Below the pieces are notes generated by a model. That model saw only the letters and a list, made by a program, of their open reading frames with translations, was not told the origin of the DNA and did no database searches. Below are positions 1-8,448 of a stretch of DNA of 64,000 bases, in pieces. A program made the position numbers and the translations under genes. Within the stretch, counting starts at the first letter, position 1. Every line of letters starts with the position of its first letter. Source of the DNA: Alphaproteobacteria bacterium (GTDB taxonomy: Bacteria; Myxococcota_A; UBA796; UBA2385); contig JACKEY010000004.1 of the NCBI GenBank assembly GCA_020632755.1, positions 903,501 through 967,500 of the forward strand, written 5' to 3'.

Positions 1-1
1 C

Positions 2-1099
2 TTCCGACAGACCATGCACGCCCCCTACGTCGAGGCGTCGGGCGTGCGCATCCTGCTCACCGCCGCGATGGCCGCCGAGAAGGCCCGCTCGGCCGCCCAG
101 GCTCGCGACCTCATCCTGCAGCAGCTGCGCTACGTCGAGGCCTTCGTCGAGACCCACCCGGACCGCTTCGCCCTGGCCCGCACCCCGGCCCAGGCCCGCG
201 ACATCCTGGCGACCACCGACAAGATCGTCGTCATCCACAGCATCGAGGGCGGCCGGATGCTGCTGTCGGGGCCCGAGGACGCGGCCTTCTGGGCGGACCA
301 GGGCGTGGCGCTGGTGACGTTGATCCACCTCGTCGACGACGAGCTCGGCGGCGCCGCCATCAACCCGGAGTGGACCGGGCCGCTCATCAACCGCGAGGCG
401 GTCCGCAAGCGGCGCAGGGGTCAGGACCGCGGGCTCACCCAGCGGGGCCGTGACGCCATCGTCGAGCTCGATCGCGCCGGCATCCTGGTCGACCTGAGCC
501 ACATGTCCCCGCAGTCCCTCGACGAGACCCTGGTGCTGACGGCGGAGCACGGCATCGCCCCCGTGCTGACCCACGCGAAGCTCGACCGCATCCAGGACAG
601 CGAGCGGGGGCTGTCCGATGCCCAGGTGGTCGAGATCTACCGCCAGGGCGGCGTGGTCAACACGCCGCTGTCGGGCACGGCGCTCGAGGCGCTGGACGCT
701 GCGGTTCCCGCGCCGGCCGATCGTTGCCCGGGCAGCATCGACGACTTCCGCTGGCACCACGAGCAGCTGCGCGCCATCCAGGACGAACACCTGGTCGAGC
801 TGTTCGGTGTCTCCGACCGCTCCGCGCTGACGGACGCGCAGCGCACGGCGCTGGCGGTCGGCTGGTCCAGCGACTGGAACGGCGGCATCGGGCACACCCG
901 GCCGCGCTACGGCCGCGCCGGCTGCCTGCCGCGTCGCGAGCTGCCCGACGACACGATGGAGATCGACCGCTACGGGCTGGCCCACCCGGGCCTGCTGCCC
1001 CAGCAGTGGGTCCGCCTGGAGCAGGCCGGGTTCGACCTGGATCCGATGCTGCGTTCGGCCGAGCGTTTCCTGCAGCTTTGGGAGCAGGCCGGCCGCTGA
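2..1099 (+). CDS. Membrane dipeptidase (peptidase family M19), 5' end missing
   Basis: Zinc dipeptidase of the renal-dipeptidase family, which cleaves dipeptides, in bacteria often ones derived from D-amino acids or cell wall. Visible motifs are IEGG with the metal-bridging Glu (near residue 80), DLSHMS and THAK with metal-binding histidines, and GWSSDWNGG with the late catalytic Asp. The family's first metal motif (DGHxD type) precedes all of these and is absent, and the frame is open to the window edge. The gene therefore begins upstream, and the ATG at 14 is internal. The C-terminus is complete. The catalytic set that can be seen is intact. Cellular location cannot be judged because the N-terminus is not in view. 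The family call is secure; the substrate is inferred only. Confidence 0.88.
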   Translation, partial: FRQTMHAPYVEASGVRILLTAAMAAEKARSAAQARDLILQQLRYVEAFVETHPDRFALARTPAQARDILATTDKIVVIHSIEGGRMLLSGPEDAAFWADQGVALVTLIHLVDDELGGAAINPEWTGPLINREAVRKRRRGQDRGLTQRGRDAIVELDRAGILVDLSHMSPQSLDETLVLTAEHGIAPVLTHAKLDRIQDSERGLSDAQVVEIYRQGGVVNTPLSGTALEALDAAVPAPADRCPGSIDDFRWHHEQLRAIQDEHLVELFGVSDRSALTDAQRTALAVGWSSDWNGGIGHTRPRYGRAGCLPRRELPDDTMEIDRYGLAHPGLLPQQWVRLEQAGFDLDPMLRSAERFLQLWEQAGR

Positions 1100-1233
1100 G
1101 CGGTGGCAGGGGCCGGGTGCGACCAGCTGTCACATCGGTCGCGAGGCCGTGACAATGCCCGTTGCACGGAGAGTGGCCCTACCACCGGGCTGTCGCCTTG
1201 GTTACCGCCCCGCGACTCTCACTGGAGGCACCC

Positions 1234-1800
1234 ATGGATCAGGCCTGGGACATGGCCATGAGTTCGGTGCTGGCTCTCTCGATCGGTGGTGTGTCCGCCG
1301 TGCTCGGCCTCTGGGTCGGGCGAGACAAGAGCCGCCCCGTTTCCTTCGCGGTCCTGATGACCGTGCTCATCCTCTCCGCCGTCGGCGTCGGCGTCGTGCA
1401 GTCCGTGCTCGATGCCGAAGACGCGATCAAGAAGCAGGCCGACCTCGACCGCATGGTCGAGACCGTGACCGAGATCGCGATCGCCTCGGGCGACGAGGAG
1501 CTCGCCAAGCTCATCGAGAGCCAGACCGGCGTCAAGGTCGACATCCCCGAGGAAGTCGCCGCCGCCGAGCCGGCCGAGGGCAGCGACACCGGCGCCGCCG
1601 AAGACGGTGAGGGCTCCGGCGACGAAGCCACCGACGAAGGCGCTGCCGACGACGGTGCTGCCGCCGAAGGCGACGCCGCCGAGGGCGACGCGACCGACGG
1701 CTCCGCTACCGAAGGGGACGCCGCTGAGGCCGTGCCCGCCGAAGGCGACGGCGCCTCCACCGACACCCCCGACGGCGCCGACGCGCCGGCCGCCCAGTAG
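1234..1800 (+). CDS. Small membrane protein with acidic Ala/Glu/Asp/Gly tail
   Basis: 188 residues, no known family recognised. The start at 1234 is chosen because GGAGG lies 7 bases upstream and the protein then opens directly on a hydrophobic helix; in-frame ATGs further upstream add only an unlikely basic leader. Two membrane helices (about residues 9-26 and 36-55) enclose a short loop GLWVGRDKSRP. A helical segment about 45 residues long follows, then from about residue 108 an acidic low-complexity tail rich in EGDA and DGA repeats. The tail is strongly negative. The N-terminal half resembles that of the next gene (GLWVGRD against GVWMERD, then TM2 and an amphipathic helix), so the two look like tandem paralogues with swapped tail charge. 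The gap to the next start is 9 bases, so they are probably one operon. Function unknown. Confidence 0.75.
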   Translation: MDQAWDMAMSSVLALSIGGVSAVLGLWVGRDKSRPVSFAVLMTVLILSAVGVGVVQSVLDAEDAIKKQADLDRMVETVTEIAIASGDEELAKLIESQTGVKVDIPEEVAAAEPAEGSDTGAAEDGEGSGDEATDEGAADDGAAAEGDAAEGDATDGSATEGDAAEAVPAEGDGASTDTPDGADAPAAQ

Positions 1801-1809
1801 GAGCCCGCC

Positions 1810-2706
1810 ATGGACATCGGACTCATCGTCAGCTTCGCCGGCGTGCTCGTCGCCGGCCTCGCCGGTATCCTCGGCGTGTGGATGGAGCGCGACCACGACT
1901 CGCCGAAGGTGTGGGCCTTCATCTTCTCGGGCCTGATCGTCGTCGCCAGCGGCGTCGAAGCCAACAACACCTACGGGGACACCACCGAGGCGGCCGAGAC
2001 CGACGCCCGGATGGCGGTCGTGCTCGAGGCCATGGCCGAGCTCGCCGAGAAGGGCGACAACCCGGCCCTGCAGCAGTTCGTGGGTGCCGAGCTGGCCGTC
2101 CAGGCCCGCGCGAACCCCGAAGTGGTCAAGAAGATGGAGAAGAGCATCGCCAAGAAGGGCGGTGATCCCGAGAAGGTCAAGCAGACGGCCGCGGCCGGTC
2201 GCCGGATGGCGGCGGGTCTCCCGGCGTCCAAGCCCAAGGCCGGCGAGCGTCCGACCCTGCGCACGCCGGGCTCGGGTCGCGCCAGCGGCGGTGTGATGGG
2301 CCGCGGCAAGGCCGGCGGCGGCATGATGGGCCGCGGCAAGGCCGGTGGCCCCGGTGGCATGACCGGTCGCGGCAAGGCCGGCGGTGGCATGGGCATGGGC
2401 GCTGGCGTCGGCAAGGCTGCCGGCGGCAAGGCCGGTGTCGGTGCGGCTGGCCCCGCGGCGGGCCGCGCCCTGGGCGCTGCCGGTCCGGGTGCGGGCAAGG
2501 CCGCCAAGGCTGCCGGCGGTGCGACCGACCGGGCCAAGGCGGGGGCCAAGGCCGCCGGTGCGGCTGCGGACGACGCCGCCAAGGCGACCGACGACGCGAA
2601 GAAGGCTGCCGACGACACCAAGAAGGCTGCCGACGACGCCAAGAAGGAAGCCGACAAGGCCAAGGAAGACGCGAAGAAGAAGATCCCCGGCGGCCTGGGC
2701 CGCTGA
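1810..2706 (+). CDS. Membrane protein with basic Gly/Lys and AxxAAK tail, paralogue of the preceding gene
   Basis: 298 residues, function unknown. Two predicted membrane helices (about residues 4-21 and 33-50) flank GVWMERDHDSP. A helical region to about residue 120 follows, then a long basic tail. The tail first carries repeats of MGRGKAGG (about residues 157-200) and then an Ala/Lys/Asp region with KKAADD repeats that recalls histone H1-like or LEA-like tails. It ends in a Lys-rich stretch before PGGLGR. The RBS is GGAG just upstream of the ATG. The gene is 9 bases behind the acidic-tailed paralogue and is followed by a strong hairpin. The opposite charges of the two tails suggest they bind each other, or that the basic tail binds nucleic acid or anionic polymers; this is inference only. 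The basic repeats could also be a convergently evolved linker. Confidence 0.75.
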   Translation: MDIGLIVSFAGVLVAGLAGILGVWMERDHDSPKVWAFIFSGLIVVASGVEANNTYGDTTEAAETDARMAVVLEAMAELAEKGDNPALQQFVGAELAVQARANPEVVKKMEKSIAKKGGDPEKVKQTAAAGRRMAAGLPASKPKAGERPTLRTPGSGRASGGVMGRGKAGGGMMGRGKAGGPGGMTGRGKAGGGMGMGAGVGKAAGGKAGVGAAGPAAGRALGAAGPGAGKAAKAAGGATDRAKAGAKAAGAAADDAAKATDDAKKAADDTKKAADDAKKEADKAKEDAKKKIPGGLGR

Positions 2707-2726
2707 GCTCCTCGCTCCCGCGCGCA

Positions 2727-2754
2727 GAAGGGGAGGCCCACGGGCCTCCCCTTC
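2727..2754. terminator. Bidirectional hairpin terminator
   Basis: Perfect 13-bp inverted repeat GAAGGGGAGGCCC / GGGCCTCCCCTTC with a 2-base spacer. It lies between the convergent ends of the basic-tail gene (stop at 2706) and the M23-lectin gene (stop at 2780) and can serve both strands. There is no long T-run, as is common in high-GC genomes. Confidence 0.8.
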
Positions 2755-2779
2755 GTCGTCTCCGGAGTCGCCGTCGCTG

Positions 2780-3943
2780 TCAGTGGCAGCAGGTGCCGCT
2801 GTTCCAGAGGGCGGTGCCGCCGCTGCTGTAGACGACCAGGTTGCCGTCGTCCTGGACGGCCAGGAAGGCGCCCGGGTGGCCGTGGGTGGCCGACGACCAC
2901 AGGGCCGAGCCCCCGGCGCTGTAGACCACCAGGTTGCCGTCGTCCTGCATGGCCGACCAGGCGCCGCTGTGGCCGTGGGTGCTCGTGTGCCACAGCGCCG
3001 AGCCGTGGGCTTCGTAGAGCACCAGGTTGCCGTCGGTCTGCTGGACCAGGGTGAACCGGCCGTCGCAGGACGACAGGTAGTCGCCCGGCTCGAAGATGGT
3101 GGTGCCGCCGACGGCGCCGCAGCCCCAGTCGGACAAGCCTCCATCGGAGCTGCCGCCGCCTCCTCCATCGGAGCTGCCGCCGCCTCCTCCATCGGAGCTG
3201 CCGCCGCCTCCTCCATCGGAGCTGCCGCCGCCTCCTCCATCGGAGCTCCCGCCGCCTCCGCCGGAGCTGCCGCCTCCCCCGGAGCTGCTGCCGCCTCCCC
3301 CGGAGCTGCTGCCTCCTCCGCCGGAGCTGCCGGTGTCGACGGTGCCGTCGCAGACCGTGTCGCTCGTCGACGAGAGCAGGTCGAAGGGATCGATGTCGTC
3401 GCTGTAGTCGCCGTCCCAGGACACGTTGAAGTGCAGGTGGTCCGAGTAGGTCCCGGTGTGGCCCATGTAGCCGAGCAGATCGCCGGCCTCGACCCACTCG
3501 CCCTCGAAGACGACGGCCTCGTCCATGTGCCCGTAGTAGTACTCCCAGCCGCAGGCGTCCCGGAGCCGCACCCGCAGGCCCGAAGTGGACGAAGGTGTGC
3601 CGACCTTCACGACCTGGCCGTCGGCCACGGCGATGAGCGGCGCCCGGTACCAGGCGAAGACGTCGATGCCGTGGTGGTCGCCGCCCCAGTCGGAGTTGGC
3701 GTGTTCGTCGGGGCAGCTGATCTCGCAGGTGCCGGTGCCGCAGCTGGCGTGGTCGTAGCCGATGTTGTGCTCGCCGAAGATCGGGAAGACGTACATCTGG
3801 GGCGGGCAGGTGCTGCCGTCGGCCGCTTCGGCGCCGGGCACGATCTCCGAGGGGTCCAGCGGGCCGCCGTCGCGGTCGAGGGGGCCGGGCTCACCGCAGG
3901 CGGTGACGAGCAGGGGCAGGATCAGCAGGACGGCAGGGCGCAT
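2780..3943 (-). CDS. M23 peptidase lipoprotein with C-terminal bulb-type lectin domain
   Basis: 387 residues. The start is at 3943 because the next residues form a lipoprotein signal ending LLVTAC; the open frame further upstream has no signal character. The M23/LytM domain (about residues 45-205) keeps both metal motifs, HxGxD (in DHHGIDVFA) and HxH (in HLHF), so an active peptidoglycan endopeptidase is likely. A linker of GGGGSSS and SSDGGGGG repeats follows (about 220-280). The last 105 residues carry three QxDxNxVxY mannose-binding motifs (QQTDGNLVLY, MQDDGNLVVY, VQDDGNLVVY), the signature of bulb-type (GNA) lectins. The probable site is the outer membrane or cell surface, with the lectin targeting the enzyme to glycan. 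It may remodel the cell's own wall or attack other cells; the sequence does not decide between these. Confidence 0.9.
   Translation of the reverse strand: MRPAVLLILPLLVTACGEPGPLDRDGGPLDPSEIVPGAEAADGSTCPPQMYVFPIFGEHNIGYDHASCGTGTCEISCPDEHANSDWGGDHHGIDVFAWYRAPLIAVADGQVVKVGTPSSTSGLRVRLRDACGWEYYYGHMDEAVVFEGEWVEAGDLLGYMGHTGTYSDHLHFNVSWDGDYSDDIDPFDLLSSTSDTVCDGTVDTGSSGGGGSSSGGGGSSSGGGGSSGGGGGSSDGGGGGSSDGGGGGSSDGGGGGSSDGGGGGSSDGGLSDWGCGAVGGTTIFEPGDYLSSCDGRFTLVQQTDGNLVLYEAHGSALWHTSTHGHSGAWSAMQDDGNLVVYSAGGSALWSSATHGHPGAFLAVQDDGNLVVYSSGGTALWNSGTCCH
3139..3258. repeat. 24-bp tandem repeat in the peptidase-lectin linker
   Basis: About five near-identical 24-bp units (phase marker CATCGG at 3142, 3166, 3190, 3214 and 3238) encode the SSDGGGGG linker of the M23-lectin protein. 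Because the unit is a multiple of three, copy-number change alters linker length without shifting the frame. Confidence 0.9.
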
Positions 3944-4054
3944 CGAGGCTCCGGGGTGGAGCTGTGCGATTGCAAGGGGTGGGCCAGGACGTCGATGTCG
4001 ATGGGCTGTGGGTTCTCGCGGGGCGCGGGGCGGGCGTGCCCCAGCCACGGTGGG

Positions 4055-5692
4055 TCATCCAGGCCCCGCTGTGCCCTCGGTGTCGAGCGGACCCCCATCG
4101 ACCACCCACAGCTCGACACAGCCGGAGGGCAGGTCGTCGAGGCCGACCCGCCGCCAGCCCTCGGTCCCCGGCGGGGGGGACGCCGGGGCCGCGGTGCAGG
4201 GTTCGGCGCCGACGTGGACGCGGCCGGCCACGCCGGCGGGGAGCGGCTGGTCCGGGCTGGAGCGGACCAGCCGGATGCAGCGTCCCGACAGCGCCATCGC
4301 GTAGAAGGGGCTGGCGAGGCCGTCACCGTCGTAGGCGAGCAGGCCCTCGACCGGGCAGGTCGAGGGCAGCCGGTCGAGGGAGGCCGGGACCTGGGGGATC
4401 CGCCCGGGGGGCAGTGGGTGCAGCTCCAGTGTCTGGGGGTACTGGAAGGCGTGGTGCTGCCACTCGTCGACGGGCACGCCGCGGGCTCGGACGAAGGACT
4501 GTTGCGCCCAGGGCAGGCCGAAGGCGCCGAGCATGGCGACGCCGAGGACGGCCGAGGCACGGCGGCCGGTCGGACTCCGGGCGACGCCCAGGCCCGCGGC
4601 TCCGGCGATCACGAAGAAGGGCAGCGCCATGTAGGCGTAGAGCGCCTGCTTCTTCGCGACCAGGGACAGGGCCAGCACCGGGGCCAGGGCGCTGGCGGCC
4701 ACCAGCCACCGCCCCCGACCGCGTGCCAGCCACAGGGCGGCCCCGAGCGCGAGCAGCACGGCACCGGGCAGGCCGATCTCCCAGCTCCACAGCCGCCGCG
4801 GGTAGGCCAGCAGGGCCGTGGCGGTCCACGGGTCGGCCAGCTGCTCGTAGACCGGGGTCTGGTGCCCGGCGAGGGGGATGAAGCCGTCGACCGGCAGGCC
4901 GAGCTCGTTGGCGACGTACTGCAGGTGGTAGCGCAGGTCGCCGCGCCGGGCCCAGCTGGTGACGACCAGGGTGGCGCACAGTCCGCCGCCGAGGACGGCG
5001 CCCGCCAGGACGCGCCCGGCGGGGACGGGCCGCCCCAGGTCGTCACGCCCACGCACCAGGCCGCCGCTGGCCGCGGCCAGTCCCAGCACGGCGCCCGACG
5101 CCAGGAACAGCAGGTTGTCGGTGGGGCTGACCGACCACAGCCCGCCGACGGCGATCAGCGCCCCCGCGACCAGGGTCCGGCCGGGGCGCGAGAGCGAGCG
5201 GCTGTGCAGCACGAGCGCCGTGGCGGCCAGCAGCAACAGCCACTGCCCGGCGTAGGGAGCGTAGGCCCGCTGGCTGACCGAGATCCCGGGCACCATCGGG
5301 TAGAGCGCCGCCGCCAGCAGCGCCGGCCAGCGGCCGGAGAGGGTCGAGACCACGCGGTACAGGAGCAGCTGGGCGGCGGCCATCAGCACCAGGTCGGTGG
5401 CGTGCAGCAGGGCCGGGGTCCAGGGCAGGACCTGCCCCAGCGCCGCCGACAGCAGCACCATCAGGCCGTGGGGGTAGGGACCGAGCGCCGACCGCAGCCC
5501 GGCGCCGGGGGGCAGGGTCTCGAGCCGGCCCCGCGTGTCGCTCGCCAGCTCGGTGAACTCGCAGCAGACGATGCCGGGAAGGGTTCCCTGCACCTGGGCC
5601 CAGTGCCAGCCGATCGCCGCGTGTCCCACGATGACTGCCACCAGCAGGGACAGCACGAGGCGCTCGGCGGGGCGTCCGGTGGAGGGGTGCAT
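4055..5692 (-). CDS. Polytopic membrane protein, GT-C glycosyltransferase-like
   Basis: 545 residues with about ten to twelve hydrophobic helices over residues 10-430 and a soluble C-terminal domain of about 110 residues. The pattern (short N-terminal cytosolic end, large first periplasmic loop with CCEFTELASDTRG, then clustered helices and a C-terminal periplasmic domain) matches GT-C/GT39-type polyprenyl-phosphate sugar transferases. I see no decisive catalytic Asp pair, so this is a fold-level guess. The C-terminal part has four cysteines in a pattern such as STCP, GRCI, EPCT and SGCV, which could form disulfides outside the membrane. It lies 17 bases downstream of the formate dehydrogenase operon on the same strand, so it may be co-transcribed, but no functional link is evident. 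Confidence 0.6.
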   Translation of the reverse strand: MHPSTGRPAERLVLSLLVAVIVGHAAIGWHWAQVQGTLPGIVCCEFTELASDTRGRLETLPPGAGLRSALGPYPHGLMVLLSAALGQVLPWTPALLHATDLVLMAAAQLLLYRVVSTLSGRWPALLAAALYPMVPGISVSQRAYAPYAGQWLLLLAATALVLHSRSLSRPGRTLVAGALIAVGGLWSVSPTDNLLFLASGAVLGLAAASGGLVRGRDDLGRPVPAGRVLAGAVLGGGLCATLVVTSWARRGDLRYHLQYVANELGLPVDGFIPLAGHQTPVYEQLADPWTATALLAYPRRLWSWEIGLPGAVLLALGAALWLARGRGRWLVAASALAPVLALSLVAKKQALYAYMALPFFVIAGAAGLGVARSPTGRRASAVLGVAMLGAFGLPWAQQSFVRARGVPVDEWQHHAFQYPQTLELHPLPPGRIPQVPASLDRLPSTCPVEGLLAYDGDGLASPFYAMALSGRCIRLVRSSPDQPLPAGVAGRVHVGAEPCTAAPASPPPGTEGWRRVGLDDLPSGCVELWVVDGGPLDTEGTAGPG

Positions 5693-5709
5693 CGGCCGGC
5701 GTCGGGCCC

Positions 5710-8448
5710 TCAGCGGGCGGCGACCGCCTCGTCGCCGTCCTGGTCGACCCGGGCCACCGCGACCGCGCAGACCTTGTACTCGGCGGTGCCGGTGACGGCG
5801 TCGCCGGCTTCGTTGGTCAGCAGGTTGGCGCGGGCTTCCGCGAAGTGCAGGGGCATCCAGACGCAGCCCTTGCGCACGTCCTTGGTGACCTGCGCGCGGG
5901 CCCGGACCGCGCCGCGCCGGCTGCGCACCTCGATCCGATCACCGTGGGCCACACCCAGGCGCCGGGCGTCCCAGGGGTGGATCTGCAGGAAGTTCTCGGG
6001 CTGGGTCAGCGGCGCGTGGCGCTCGCGACGGGTCTGGGTCGCGCAGTTGTAGTGGTAGAGCGTGCGGCCGGTCGACAGGATGAGCGGGTACTCGACGTCG
6101 GGCAGCTCGGCGCTCGGGCGATAGGTCACGGGCGTCATCAGGGCCTTGCCGCGCATCGGCCCGTCGACGTGCAGGGTGGGCGTGCCGGGGTGGTCGGCCG
6201 TCGGGCAGGGCCACTGCAGCCCGCGGGGGTCCTGGTCGATGCGCTCGTGGCGGATGCCCGCGAACTTGTCGCACAGCGCCGCCATCTCGGCGTAGACCTC
6301 GCGCGGGTGGGCGTAGTGCGGCATCGGGTAGCCGACGCCGCGGGCCACGTCGCACAGGATCTCCCAGTCGGCGCGGGCGTCCCCGGGGGGCTCGACCGCC
6401 TTGCGCACGCGCTGCACCCGCCGGTCGGAGTTGGTGAACACGCCGTCCTTCTCGGCGAAGCAGGCCGCGGGCAGGACGACGTCGGCGAACCGGCAGGTCT
6501 CGTTGAAGAAGATGTCCTGGACGACCATGAACTCCAGGCGGTTCATCGCCTCTTCCAGGTCGCGGCAGTTCGGCTCGGACAGCAGGATGTCCTCGCCCAT
6601 GACGTAGAGCCCCTTCACGGTGCCGTGCTTGACCCCCTCCATCATGGCGGGCAGCGTGGTGCCCGGGAACGGCGACAGGGGCACGCCCCACGCGGCCTCG
6701 AAGCGCTGGCGGGCGTCGTCGTCGGTGACCCGCTGGTAGCCCGGGTAGAACACCGGGCTCGCGCCGGCGTCGTTGGCGCCCTGCACGTTGTTCTGGCCGC
6801 GCAGGGGGTTCATGCCGGCGCTGGGCTTGCCCAGGTGGCCGGTCATCAGCACCAGGTTGGCCAGGGCGTAGACGTTGTCGGTGCCGTGGGTGTGCTCGGT
6901 GATGCCCAGCGTGTAGTAGATGCCGGCCCGCTCGGTGGTGGCGTACTGGCGGGCCACCCGCCGGATGTGGTCGGCCGGGATGCCGGTCACCTGCTCGGCC
7001 TGCTCCGGCGTGTAGTCGGCGACGGCGGCGGCCACGGCGTCGAAGCCCTCGACGTGGGCCTCGATGAAGGCGTGGTCGACCAGGTCTTCTTCGATGATGA
7101 CGTGGGCCATGGCGTTGAGCAGCCAGACGTCGGTGCCCGGGTGCAGCTGCAGGTGCAGGTCGGCGACCTCGGTCAGCCAGATGGCGCGCGGATCCGCGAC
7201 CACGAGCGTCGCGCCCCGGTAGACGGCCCGCTTCATCTCCATGGCGATGATCGGGTGGGCTTCCGTGGTGTTCGACCCGATGACGAACAGGAAGTCGGCG
7301 TCACGAATCTCCGGGATGGAGTTCGTCATCGCACCTGCACCGAAAGACTGGACCAGACCGGCCACCGTGGGTGCGTGTCACGTGGCCGCGCACTGGTGGC
7401 AGTTGTTCGTCCCGAAGGCGGCCCGGGCGAGCTTCTGCATCAGGTAGTTCTCCTCGCCCGTGCAGCGCGAGGAGGAGATGAAGCCGAGGGCGTCGCCGCC
7501 GTCGCGGTCGCGGATCTTCTTGAGCCCGCTGGCGACGCGCTCGAGGGCTTCGGGCCAGGTCGCCTGGCGGAAGCTGCCGTCGGCCTGTCGGATGAGAGGG
7601 GAGCGCAGCCGCTCGTCGTGGTGCACGAAGTCGTAGGCGAAGCGCCCCTTCACGCACAGGTTGCCGTCGTTGACGGTGGTCCCGGGAGGAGGCGCCTCGA
7701 CCGCCGCGATCCGGCCGTCGCGGACCCGCAGGTCGACCTGGCAGCCGACCCCGCAGAAGTTGCAGGTGCTGCGCACGATCGTCTCGTCCGGATCGGGCGC
7801 CGGGTCGGCCTTCTTCTCGAACAGGGCCCCGGTGGGGCAGGTCGCGATGCAGCCGCCGCAGAGCTCGCAGCTGGTGGCGAGCAGCCCCACCATGCCGGCG
7901 GTGCCGATGGTGGTGTGGCCGCCGCGCTCGACGAGCTGGATGGCGGAGACGCCCTCGACCTCGTCGCAGTAGCGGGTGCAGCGCGCGCACAGGATGCAGC
8001 GGTCGGGATCGAAGGCGATGTAGGGGTTGTCGTCCGCCCGCCCGACGCGGGGGCTGTGGACCGGGGCCAGGGGCAGCAGGTCGTCGCGGTCGACGGTGTA
8101 GGCCCGCAGCTTGTTGCCGGTGGCGATGTCGGCGGCCTGTCCGGCTTCGTCCTGGCTGTGGTCGGCCAGGTACATCGACAGCAGCACGGCGCGGTGCTTC
8201 TCGATGCGCTCGCTGGCGGTGGTGACGACCTGGCCCGGCTCGGCCTTCCAGGCGCAGCTCGGCTGCAGCCGGCGCTGGCCCTGGACCTCGACCAGGCACA
8301 TACGACAGGCGCCGCTGGGGGTCAGGCGCGGGTCGTTGCAGAAGGTCGGGATCTGGATCCCCGCGCGATCCGCGGCCTGCAGCACGGTCTCGCCCTGCCG
8401 GGCCTGGACCGTCTGTCCGTCGATGACGAGCGGGAAGGTGTCGCTCAT
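5710..8448 (-). CDS. fdhA: NAD-dependent formate dehydrogenase catalytic subunit, selenoprotein (Sec at 7378-7380)
   Basis: 912 residues when the in-frame TGA at 7380-7378 is read as selenocysteine (residue 357). The protein oxidises formate to CO2 at a bis-MGD Mo/W centre. In order: a complex-I-type [2Fe-2S] domain (C37-x10-C48-x2-C51-x13-C65); two ferredoxin-type 4Fe-4S motifs (CxxCxxCxxxC from C151, and C194 to C204); the MopB 4Fe-4S motif (CxxCxxxC from C229, C265 next to catalytic K267); then CHQCAATUHAPTVAGL. E. coli FdhF has Sec in the equivalent RVUHGPSVAGL context. The remainder is a normal molybdopterin domain and MGD-binding C-terminus (GDRIEVRSRRG). The start at 8448 overlaps the fdhB stop by ATGA. 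Oddity: the extra His/Cys3 cluster near DHxxxC is reduced to H97 with no cysteines. No twin-arginine signal is present, so it is cytoplasmic. Treating the TGA as a stop would leave two nonfunctional halves. Confidence 0.95.
7351..7380 (-). promoter_or_regulatory. Bacterial SECIS element after the Sec UGA of fdhA
   Basis: In the mRNA, UGA is followed by 18 nt and then GGUCU. GGUCU forms the five-base apical loop of a GGCC/GGUC stem (7363-7360 paired with 7354-7351). E. coli fdhF also has GGUCU after 18 nt (from memory of that gene). The loop is the SelB recognition feature. The glycine in the loop uses GGT, a minor codon here, which fits selection at the RNA level. Confidence 0.82.

Noticed and set aside
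1128..1154. Inverted repeat TGTCAC...GTGACA between the dipeptidase and the acidic-tail gene
   Set aside because: Six bases with a 15-base spacer is likely by chance in this stretch; no promoter or gene feature supports a role.
2384..6052. An open plus-strand frame of more than 1200 codons
   Set aside because: It runs antisense through the M23-lectin gene, the polytopic membrane gene and part of fdhA, crosses a strong terminator, and has arginine/alanine/glycine-rich shadow composition. Many such frames occur because of the very high GC content.
7301..7380. Frameshift or nonsense mutation in fdhA
   Set aside because: The TGA is flanked by conserved Sec context and a SECIS-like hairpin at the right distance; the frame on both sides is the same and motifs are intact, so recoding explains it better than mutation.
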